Of a stretch of DNA of 25,861 nucleotides, positions 8,038 to 18,198 are shown piece by piece. The notes beneath the pieces are model-generated. The model worked only from the letters and a program-made list of their open reading frames with translations. It was not told where the DNA came from and made no database searches. The position numbers and the translations under genes were made by a program. Source of the stretch: Castellaniella sp041675725 (GTDB lineage: Bacteria; Pseudomonadota; Gammaproteobacteria; Burkholderiales; Burkholderiaceae_B); contig NZ_JBAYTI010000041.1 of NCBI RefSeq assembly GCF_041675725.1, positions 1 to 25,861 on the forward strand, given 5' to 3'. Positions within the stretch are counted from its first letter, which is position 1, and each line of letters starts with the position of its first letter.

Positions 8038-8559
8038 TCAAACCGAGACGGGATCCTGCGCGGAGGCCTCGGCCATGGAGGGGGCGGCAGATGCAGCCTT
8101 GCGGCGCTGGCGCAGCTGGCCGGATTCTTGCCACTCGCGCAGCCTTTCCTGATCGGCCAGATCCTGCAGCGACACCGAATCGAGATAGTCGACCATCTTG
8201 CGGTTCAGCGTGGCCCAGAGATCGTGGGTCATGCACTTGCCTGTATGGCCGTTGCGCCCGATGTTGCAGTTTTCTTTGCCGCCGCAGCTGGTGGCATCGA
8301 GAGGCTCGTCGACCGCGAAAATGATGTCGGCCACCGAAATGTCGCGCGCGTGACGAGCCAAAGTATACCCCCCACCCGGCCCACGTACGCTATCCACCAG
8401 TTCGTGGCGGCGCAGCTTGCCAAACAGCTGCTCGAGATAGGAAAGTGAAATGTTCTGTCGCCCGCTGATCGCAGCCAGGGTGACCGGGCCACTGTGGTGT
8501 CGCAAGGCGAGATCGATCATGGCCGTGACAGCGAAACGCCCCTTGGTAGTCAAACGCAT
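8038..8559 (-). CDS. iscR: Fe-S cluster-binding transcriptional regulator IscR
   Basis: A 173-residue Rrf2-family regulator. It begins MRLTTKGRFAVTAMIDLALR and has a winged-helix domain with ISGRQNISLSYLEQLF and the wing GPGGGYTLAR. The cluster ligands are Cys92 and Cys98 (CGGKENC), Cys109 and His112 (CMTH). The first two match the E. coli numbering, but the next spacer is 10 residues instead of 5. As [2Fe-2S]-IscR it should repress its own operon through type-1 sites, two of which lie just upstream (8597-8653). AGGA sits 8 bases before the ATG. It is the first gene of iscR-iscS-iscU-iscA. Confidence 0.95.
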   Translation of the reverse strand: MRLTTKGRFAVTAMIDLALRHHSGPVTLAAISGRQNISLSYLEQLFGKLRRHELVDSVRGPGGGYTLARHARDISVADIIFAVDEPLDATSCGGKENCNIGRNGHTGKCMTHDLWATLNRKMVDYLDSVSLQDLADQERLREWQESGQLRQRRKAASAAPSMAEASAQDPVSV

Positions 8560-8596
8560 GTTGATATCCTTTGTGACGATGATGGATAAACGGGTG

Positions 8597-8621
8597 ATAC
8601 CCGACTGCTCCAGTCGAGTAT
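8597..8621 (-). promoter_or_regulatory. IscR type-1 operator (proximal), overlapping the isc -10 region
   Basis: On the minus strand the 25-base site reads ATACTCGACT, then GGAGC, then AGTCGGGTAT. Compared with the E. coli type-1 consensus (ATASYYGACT-RWWWY-AGTCRRSTAT) it matches 23 of 25 positions; the two mismatches are in the central W bases. It overlaps TATACT (8617-8622), a candidate -10, so holo-IscR bound here would block RNA polymerase. It ends 38 bases before the iscR start. Confidence 0.85.
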
Positions 8622-8628
8622 AGCGCCT

Positions 8629-8653
8629 TTACCCGACGATAATAGTCAACTTT
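8629..8653 (-). promoter_or_regulatory. IscR type-1 operator (distal)
   Basis: The minus strand reads AAAGTTGACT, then ATTAT, then CGTCGGGTAA, matching 22 of 25 positions of the type-1 consensus. Its centre is 32 bp from the proximal site, about three helical turns, so two dimers would lie on the same DNA face. It covers the region where a -35 for the TATACT box would fall. Confidence 0.75.
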
Positions 8654-8674
8654 AGGGTTATTCATCAGACAGAA

Positions 8675-8688
8675 TTGACTCAGGTCAA
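8675..8688. promoter_or_regulatory. Palindrome TTGAC-N4-GTCAA, possible FNR/Crp-type site
   Basis: A perfect 5+4+5 palindrome (TTGACTCAGGTCAA) lies upstream of the IscR operators. It has the geometry of FNR-family boxes (TTGAT-N4-ATCAA) with one symmetrical change per half. Its centre is about 71 bp upstream of a transcript start inferred from TATACT, a typical activator spacing. The regulator is not known. Confidence 0.35.
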
Positions 8689-8740
8689 GAGGAAACGACG
8701 CCGCCCGCAGACCTGGCCGCCACCGGCCGAGGGCAGCTAT

Positions 8741-8763
8741 AAAAAAGGCGCCCTGGGGCGCCG
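8741..8763 (-). terminator. Intrinsic terminator of the low-molecular-weight phosphatase gene
   Basis: On the minus strand GGCGCC, a 4-base loop (CCAG) and GGCGCC are followed directly by six T residues. It lies 18 bases beyond the phosphatase stop codon and separates that gene from iscR, so the isc operon needs its own promoter. Confidence 0.85.
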
Positions 8764-8780
8764 TTTTCAAGTGTGGAGGA

Positions 8781-9269
8781 TCAGGCGGCCTGATACTGCA
8801 GCGCCCGCTTGCGCACGAGCTCGAACACGCCCTGCGTGGCATCTTCGATGTAATCGAGGACCTTCACGAAACCTTCGGGCCCGCCGTAATACGGGTCGGG
8901 TACCGTGGCTTCTTCGAACTCGTTGGAGAAGCGCATGAGCAGCATGAGCTTATGGTGGTAGACTTTAGGGCACCGCTGCTGCAAAGCAGACAGGTTTTCC
9001 CAGTCCATCGCCAGGATGAGATCGGCATCGCGGAAATCATCGGCCTGGATCTGCCGGGCGACGTAGCCCGACAAGTCATAGCCGCGTTTTTGCGCTGCCG
9101 CCTGTGCGCGCGCATCGGGGGCTTCGCCCACATGGAAGTGATGGGTCGCTGCCGAATCGACTGAAACCGCATCGGACAAGCCAGCCTCATCGACGATGTG
9201 CTGAAAGACGCCCTGGGCAGTGGGAGAGCGACAGATGTTGCCCGTGCAGACAAAAAGTACCTTATGCAT
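8781..9269 (-). CDS. Low-molecular-weight protein-tyrosine phosphatase
   Basis: A 162-residue cytosolic phosphatase. The P-loop CTGNICRS at 8-15 carries nucleophile Cys8 and Arg14 (C-X5-R-S). The general-acid Asp125 lies in VPDPYYGG, the family's DPYY motif. The conserved DLILAMDWENL block is present. The start MHKVLFVCTGN is the usual family beginning; the frame runs open further upstream to 9323, but with unconvincing residues. No clear Shine-Dalgarno sequence is seen. It is not adjacent to exopolysaccharide tyrosine-kinase genes, so a housekeeping role is more likely than a Wzb/Etp role. The gene commonly precedes iscR in betaproteobacteria. Confidence 0.93.
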   Translation of the reverse strand: MHKVLFVCTGNICRSPTAQGVFQHIVDEAGLSDAVSVDSAATHHFHVGEAPDARAQAAAQKRGYDLSGYVARQIQADDFRDADLILAMDWENLSALQQRCPKVYHHKLMLLMRFSNEFEEATVPDPYYGGPEGFVKVLDYIEDATQGVFELVRKRALQYQAA

Positions 9270-9341
9270 GATAGGTGAAAGTGTGCGGGAAAACCCGGAA
9301 TTTGTCCAGCATTTTTGGGCCAAAATGGCAAAAATTGTGGG

Positions 9342-11393
<2,052 letters not shown>

Positions 11394-11408
11394 TGGGGTA
11401 AACCCCTT

Positions 11409-11437
11409 ATTATCACATCGTTGGTTTTTTTGACCAA
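11409..11437 (-). promoter_or_regulatory. Putative uvrB promoter
   Basis: The minus strand reads TTGGTC (11437-11432), 17 bases, then GATAAT (11414-11409), with an extended TG motif before the -10. Spacing is optimal. It would give a very short leader for the ATG at 11393, or about 27-30 bases for the ATGs at 11375/11372. No LexA operator overlaps it. Confidence 0.5.
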
Positions 11438-11490
11438 GCATCGATCCAGCACGCATCCCATTTCCTTTCACCCTTGACCGTCCGCACCCC

Positions 11491-12696
11491 ATGTCATCCA
11501 TTTTTGCCGCCGTCGAACTGGCGCCCCGCGACCCCATCCTTGGCCTGAATGAACAATTCAAAGCGGACACGCGCCCAACCAAAGTCAATCTGGGGGTCGG
11601 CGTTTATACCGACGACCACGGGCACATCCCGCTGCTGGAAGCCGTTCGCAGGGCCGAAAAGCAGCTGTACGAGCGGGCCGAACCCCGCAATTACCTGCCG
11701 ATCGACGGCATCCCAGGCTACAACCAGGGGGCCCAGAAGCTGCTGCTGGGCCAAGACTCGCCCCTGGTGTCCGAGCATCGCTCGCTGACCGTACAGACCC
11801 TGGGCGGCACCGGCGCACTCAAGGTCGGGGCCGATTTCCTCAAGCAGATCCTGCCGGGCGCCCAGGTGGCCATCAGCAGGCCCAGCTGGGCCAACCACGA
11901 GGCTCTGTTCACGGCCGCTGGCTTTCCAGTCATCCAGTATGCCTACTACGACGCGGCCACCCACGGGCTCGATTTCAATGGCATGCTGACCTCGCTGCGC
12001 CAGCTGGCACCGGGCACCATCGTGGTCCTGCACGCGTGCTGCCACAACCCCACGGGGGTCGATCCCACCATCGAGCAGTGGGGCCAGATCGCCGATCTTC
12101 TGCAAGAAAAGCAGCTCGTGCCGTTCCTGGACATCGCTTACCAGGGTTTCGGTGCAGGCCTCGAAGAAGACGCCGCCGTCGTGCGTCTGTTTGCGGGCCG
12201 TGGGTTCACGTTGTTCATCAGTTCGTCGTTCTCCAAATCCTTTTCGCTCTATGGCGAGCGGGTGGGTGCGCTGACGCTGGTCACCGCCGGGGATGACGAA
12301 AGCACGCGCGTGCTCAGTCAGCTCAAGCGCGTGATCCGCACCAACTATTCGAACCCCCCCACCCATGGGGGCGCTCTGGTCGCCACGGTGCTGAACTCGC
12401 CCGAGCTCTATGCCCTTTGGGCCGACGAGCTCGCCGCCATGCGCGAACGCATCCGCCAGATGCGCCAACAGTTCGTTGAAAAGCTGCAGGCCTGTGGCGT
12501 ACAGCAAGATTTCAGCTTCGTCAGGCAGCAACGCGGCATGTTCTCGTTTTCGGGCCTGACCACCGAGCAGGTCAGGCGCCTGCGCGACGAATTCGGCATT
12601 TATGCCGTCGACAGCGGCCGCATTTGTGTCGCGGCCCTGAACACCGGCAATATCGACTACGTGGCCCAATCCATCGCCACCGTGCTGAAAAACTGA
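11491..12696 (+). CDS. tyrB: Aromatic amino acid aminotransferase (class I aspartate-aminotransferase family)
   Basis: A 401-residue PLP enzyme of subgroup I-alpha that transaminates tyrosine, phenylalanine and/or aspartate with 2-oxoglutarate. It shows KVNLGVGVYTDDHG near the N-terminus. HNPTGVD (about 185-191) contributes the Asn that contacts PLP, with Asp214 and Tyr217 in LDIAYQGF. The PLP lysine is K249 in SSSFSKSFSLYGERVG, and the substrate-carboxylate region is RICVAALN near the C-terminus. Separating TyrB from AspC by sequence alone is uncertain; the gene symbol is a best guess. No Shine-Dalgarno sequence precedes the ATG. It is divergent from uvrB, with 97 bp between start codons, and is followed by lexA. 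Confidence 0.9.
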   Translation: MSSIFAAVELAPRDPILGLNEQFKADTRPTKVNLGVGVYTDDHGHIPLLEAVRRAEKQLYERAEPRNYLPIDGIPGYNQGAQKLLLGQDSPLVSEHRSLTVQTLGGTGALKVGADFLKQILPGAQVAISRPSWANHEALFTAAGFPVIQYAYYDAATHGLDFNGMLTSLRQLAPGTIVVLHACCHNPTGVDPTIEQWGQIADLLQEKQLVPFLDIAYQGFGAGLEEDAAVVRLFAGRGFTLFISSSFSKSFSLYGERVGALTLVTAGDDESTRVLSQLKRVIRTNYSNPPTHGGALVATVLNSPELYALWADELAAMRERIRQMRQQFVEKLQACGVQQDFSFVRQQRGMFSFSGLTTEQVRRLRDEFGIYAVDSGRICVAALNTGNIDYVAQSIATVLKN

Positions 12697-12738
12697 CTGT
12701 CGGGCTTGCGAGCCGGCCCCCGATGGGCCACAATCACA

Positions 12739-12754
12739 CTGTTCTTATATACAG
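12739..12754. promoter_or_regulatory. LexA operator (SOS box) of lexA
   Basis: CTGTTCTTATATACAG fits the CTGT-N8-ACAG SOS-box pattern exactly. It lies 9 bases before the lexA start and overlaps the only TATA-like -10 (TATATA/TATACA). LexA would therefore repress its own transcription directly. Confidence 0.93.
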
Positions 12755-12763
12755 CATTGTGTC

Positions 12764-13444
12764 ATGGCCCACAAACTGACCGACCGGCAACACCAGATCC
12801 TGCAACTGATCCGGCAGGCCATCCTGCAGGCGGGCCGCCCGCCCACCCGGGCCGAAATCGCCCAGGCGCTGGGGTTCCGCTCGGCCAATGCCGCCGAAGA
12901 CCACCTGCGCGCCCTGGAGCGCAAGGGGTATATCCAGCTGTCGGCCAATACGTCGCGCGGCATTCGTCTCACGCCCCTGGCACTGCCCACCGAAGCCGCC
13001 AATGATGCGGCCCCTCATGCGCAACCCGGTACAGCCAATGAGAACGCGCCACCCGCCATCCAGGTGCCGCTGGTGGGCCGCGTCGCGGCCGGCGCGCCCA
13101 TCCTCGCCACGGAACACATCGAAACCGAGATCTCCGTGGCCCCTCATCTGTTCGCCCGCACGCCCGATTACCTGCTGCGGGTTCGCGGCAGCAGCATGCG
13201 CGATGCCGGCATCCTCGATGGCGACCTGCTGGCCGTCCAACGCACACCCGAAGCACGTCACGGCCAGATCGTGGTGGCCCGCCTCTCCAACGAAGTCACC
13301 GTCAAACGGCTCAGCCACCAAGGCGGGCACATTTCCCTGTTGCCCGAAAACCCCGATTTCTCGCCGATACCGGTCGGCCCAGGCGATGATTTCTCGATCG
13401 AAGGCATCGCCGTCGGCCTGATCCGCACGACGGCACTGGGCTAG
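12764..13444 (+). CDS. lexA: LexA repressor (SOS response)
   Basis: A 226-residue self-cleaving repressor. The N-terminal winged helix reads LTDRQHQILQLIRQAI and PPTRAEIAQALGFRSANAAE. The autocleavage site is Ala109-Gly110 in GRVAAGAPI. The catalytic dyad is Ser144 in RGSSMRDAGI and Lys181 in VTVKRLS. It is longer than E. coli LexA (202) mainly because of an Ala/Pro/Asn-rich linker at about 72-98. An SOS box lies directly upstream. There is no good Shine-Dalgarno sequence, and if transcription starts just after the operator the leader would be only a few bases long. It is convergent with lon. Confidence 0.97.
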   Translation: MAHKLTDRQHQILQLIRQAILQAGRPPTRAEIAQALGFRSANAAEDHLRALERKGYIQLSANTSRGIRLTPLALPTEAANDAAPHAQPGTANENAPPAIQVPLVGRVAAGAPILATEHIETEISVAPHLFARTPDYLLRVRGSSMRDAGILDGDLLAVQRTPEARHGQIVVARLSNEVTVKRLSHQGGHISLLPENPDFSPIPVGPGDDFSIEGIAVGLIRTTALG

Positions 13445-13448
13445 CCTG

Positions 13449-13472
13449 GGCCCGCGGCACGTACCGCGGGCC
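13449..13472. terminator. Strong GC hairpin just after lexA (terminator-like, no T-tract)
   Basis: A perfect 9-bp stem, GGCCCGCGG and CCGCGGGCC with a 6-base loop, starts 5 bases after the lexA stop. No run of T follows on either strand. It may end transcription weakly, need Rho, or mark or protect the 3' end of the mRNA. Confidence 0.45.
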
Positions 13473-13522
13473 TGGCGGCTCGAATATCAACGGGTCGGGC
13501 GTGTCCGGGGGCGGCCGCAATC

Positions 13523-13557
13523 GGCGGGCAGTGCAACGGCCGGTTGCGCCGCCCGCC
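13523..13557. other. Nested hairpin between convergent lexA and lon
   Basis: The outer arms GGCGGGC and GCCCGCC (7 bp) enclose an inner hairpin GCAAC, GGCCG loop, GTTGC. With the hairpin at 13449-13472 it fills the 129-bp gap between the two stop codons. It could act in both directions; no T-tract is present. Confidence 0.45.
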
Positions 13558-13573
13558 TGGGCCGATACCGCGC

Positions 13574-16048
<2,475 letters not shown>

Positions 16049-16081
16049 GCTTGTTTCCTTGAAGGATTGAATCAAAACCCG

Positions 16082-16149
16082 AAGGAGGTAGAGACCCCCT
16101 TGGGGGCATCATGCGATTGCATCATGCTTGAATGAGCATATGGTGTCAC
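16082..16149 (-). promoter_or_regulatory. lon leader: candidate promoter and anti-Shine-Dalgarno element
   Basis: A candidate promoter reads GTGACA (16149-16144), 17 bases, CATGAT (16126-16121) on the minus strand. The leader that follows contains CCCCCAAGGGGG (16106-16095) and then ACCTCCTT (16089-16082), a copy of the 16S rRNA anti-Shine-Dalgarno sequence. Its TCCTT could pair with the lon ribosome-binding AAGGA (16060-16056). No convincing sigma-32 promoter was found. The promoter call is weak; the anti-SD octamer is plainly present. Confidence 0.35.
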
Positions 16150-16176
16150 AGCCCCCGGACTTCAAGGCCTTCTGGA

Positions 16177-16202
16177 CCCCGGCCCACGATCCATGGCCGG
16201 GG
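16177..16202 (-). terminator. GC hairpin downstream of clpX (terminator-like, no T-tract)
   Basis: CCCCGGCC and GGCCGGGG form a perfect 8-bp stem with a 10-base loop, 18 bases past the clpX stop. No T-run follows on the minus strand. It may end the tig-clpP-clpX transcript or stabilise its 3' end. Confidence 0.45.
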
Positions 16203-16220
16203 ACTCCCGCCTGGGCGCCG

Positions 16221-17507
16221 TCAGGCGGCTGCGGTGCGCAGATTCTTGTCTTCTGTATGGCGCTCGGGCCTGGGCCCCTTGATGAGCCGGGGGATGATGT
16301 CGTCGGTCTCGGCATCGAGCACGACGCGATTGACGTCGTTCAGCGAGGGCAGGTCATACATGGTGCCGAGCAGCGATTGCTCGAGTATCGAACGCAGGCC
16401 CCGTGCGCCGGTACGCCGTTTGATGGCACGCTGGGCGATGGCCTGGAGCGCTCCCGGAGTCACGTCGAGTTCTACGCCCTCCATTTCGAAGAGCTTCTGG
16501 TACTGTTTGACCACCGCATTGCGGGGTTCGGTCAGGATACGGACCAGCGTGACTTCGTCGAGTTCATCGAGCGTGGCCAACACCGGCAGGCGACCGACGA
16601 GTTCGGGGATGAGACCGAACTTGATCAGGTCTTCGGGCTCGACCTCGGCGAAGAGTTCGCCCACGCCGCGTTCCGAGCGCGCGCGCACCGTCGCCGAGAA
16701 ACCGATGCCCGAACGCTCTGTGCGATCGCGTATCACCTTGTCCAGACCCGCAAACGCCCCGCCGACGATGAACAAGATGTTGGTGGTATCGACCTGCACG
16801 AAATCCTGGTTCGGGTGCTTGCGCCCGCCCTGCGGGGGAACGGACGCCACCGTGCCCTCGATGAGCTTGAGCAGGGCCTGCTGAACGCCTTCGCCGGATA
16901 CGTCGCGCGTGATGGACGGGTTGTCTGACTTGCGTGCGATCTTGTCGATTTCGTCGATGTAGACGATGGCCTGCTGCGCCCGGTCGACCTCGTAGTTGCA
17001 ATTCTGCAATAGCTTCTGGATGATGTTTTCGACGTCTTCACCCACGTAGCCGGCTTCGGTCAGCGTGGTGGCATCGGCCATCACGAAAGGCACATCGAGC
17101 ATACGCGCCAGCGTCTGGGCGAGCAGCGTCTTGCCCGAGCCCGTGGGCCCGATCAGCAGGATGTTGCTTTTGGACAGTTCGACGTCCCCTTGGCTGGCCT
17201 CTTGGTAGCGTATGCGCTTGTAGTGGTTATAGACCGCGACGGCCAGGTTGCGCTTGGGGGCATCCTGGCCAATGACATAGCCGTCCAGGAACGACTTGAT
17301 TTCATGCGGCGTGGGGAGTTCTTCGCGTACCGCGGCCCGCGCCGCGTCTTGGGATTCTTCGCGAATGATGTCGTTGCAGAGGTCTATGCATTCATCACAA
17401 ATATAGACCGAAGGCCCCGCAATCAGTTTCTTGACTTCGTGCTGGGTTTTGTTGCAGAAGGAGCAGTGCAGGGGTTTTTCCTGACTGGAACCTTTTTTAT
17501 CGGTCAT
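16221..17507 (-). CDS. clpX: ATP-dependent Clp protease ATP-binding subunit ClpX
   Basis: ClpX is the AAA+ unfoldase that feeds substrates into ClpP. The product has 428 residues (E. coli 424). The N-terminal zinc-binding domain has Cys15, Cys18, Cys37 and Cys40 (CSFC and CDEC). Walker A is GPTGSGKT at 120-127, the pore-1 loop GYVG at 153-156 and Walker B IVYIDEID at 181-188. The RKH loop (GGRKHPNQ) and the IGF-type ClpP-docking segment (ERSGIGFSA) are present. It starts 12 bases after the clpP stop, in the conserved tig-clpP-clpX order, so the three genes are very likely co-transcribed. Confidence 0.98.
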   Translation of the reverse strand: MTDKKGSSQEKPLHCSFCNKTQHEVKKLIAGPSVYICDECIDLCNDIIREESQDAARAAVREELPTPHEIKSFLDGYVIGQDAPKRNLAVAVYNHYKRIRYQEASQGDVELSKSNILLIGPTGSGKTLLAQTLARMLDVPFVMADATTLTEAGYVGEDVENIIQKLLQNCNYEVDRAQQAIVYIDEIDKIARKSDNPSITRDVSGEGVQQALLKLIEGTVASVPPQGGRKHPNQDFVQVDTTNILFIVGGAFAGLDKVIRDRTERSGIGFSATVRARSERGVGELFAEVEPEDLIKFGLIPELVGRLPVLATLDELDEVTLVRILTEPRNAVVKQYQKLFEMEGVELDVTPGALQAIAQRAIKRRTGARGLRSILEQSLLGTMYDLPSLNDVNRVVLDAETDDIIPRLIKGPRPERHTEDKNLRTAAA

Positions 17508-17519
17508 GGCAATCCACTA

Positions 17520-18185
17520 CTACTTTTTGGCTTCGTCGGCACGCGAAACCAGAACCTTGTCGATGAGGCCGTAGGCCTGGGCCTCTTGGGCCGACATGAA
17601 ATTATCGCGCTCAGTGTCTTCGGCGATGCGGTCGATCCCCTGCCCCGTGCGCTCTGCCAGTATGCCATTGAGGCGCTCGCGCAGATGGAGAATTTCTTTG
17701 GCCTGGATCTGGATGTCGGATGCCTGGCCCTGGGCACCGCCCGAAGGCTGATGGATCATGATACGCGAATTGGGCAAGGCGTAGCGTTTGCCCCGTGCCC
17801 CGGCCGCCAGCAGAAAGGCCCCCATGCTGGCGGCAATGCCCGTGCACAGCGTGGAGACTTCGGGTTTGACGAACTGCATGGTGTCGTAGATGGCCATCCC
17901 CGCATACACCGACCCACCGGGGGAATTGATGTACAGCGAGATGTCCTTGTCGGGGTTTTCGGACTCGAGAAACAGCAGCTGAGCGACGATCAGGTTGGCG
18001 GAGTGGTCGTTGACCGGCCCCACGAAAAAAATCACGCGTTCACGCAACAGGCGGGAATAGATGTCGTATGAACGCTCGCCACGGCCCGACTGTTCGATGA
18101 CAATGGGCACATAGCCCAGGCCCGTGGGCGCCACGGTTTCCCCCCCATGCAGGGCGGCATAAAAATCAGTGAAACGTGATGTCAT
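17520..18185 (-). CDS. clpP: ATP-dependent Clp protease proteolytic subunit ClpP
   Basis: A serine peptidase that forms the two-ring barrel working with ClpX (and ClpA). It has 221 residues including an N-terminal propeptide. The catalytic triad is Ser120 in GIAASMGAF, His145 in IMIHQPSGG and Asp194 in TERDNFMSAQEA, matching E. coli Ser111/His136/Asp185 with a constant offset. The SLYINSPGGSVYAGMAIYD block is typical. It begins 13 bases after the tig stop and is followed directly by clpX. Confidence 0.98.
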   Translation of the reverse strand: MTSRFTDFYAALHGGETVAPTGLGYVPIVIEQSGRGERSYDIYSRLLRERVIFFVGPVNDHSANLIVAQLLFLESENPDKDISLYINSPGGSVYAGMAIYDTMQFVKPEVSTLCTGIAASMGAFLLAAGARGKRYALPNSRIMIHQPSGGAQGQASDIQIQAKEILHLRERLNGILAERTGQGIDRIAEDTERDNFMSAQEAQAYGLIDKVLVSRADEAKK

Positions 18186-18198
18186 GGTTGACCTGCCA

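Noticed and set aside
11394..11588. N-terminal extension of uvrB into the aminotransferase gene
   Set aside because: Would overlap the start of a convincing divergent gene and adds no conserved UvrB sequence.
12703..12736. Small GGCT/AGCC and GGCCC/GGGCC inverted repeats after the aminotransferase as a terminator
   Set aside because: Short stems with no T-tract, lying within the lexA promoter region; too weak to call.
16120..16165. CTTGAA ... CCCCCGGA, sigma-32-like promoter on the plus strand between lon and clpX
   Set aside because: It points away from lon and clpX and no plus-strand gene follows.
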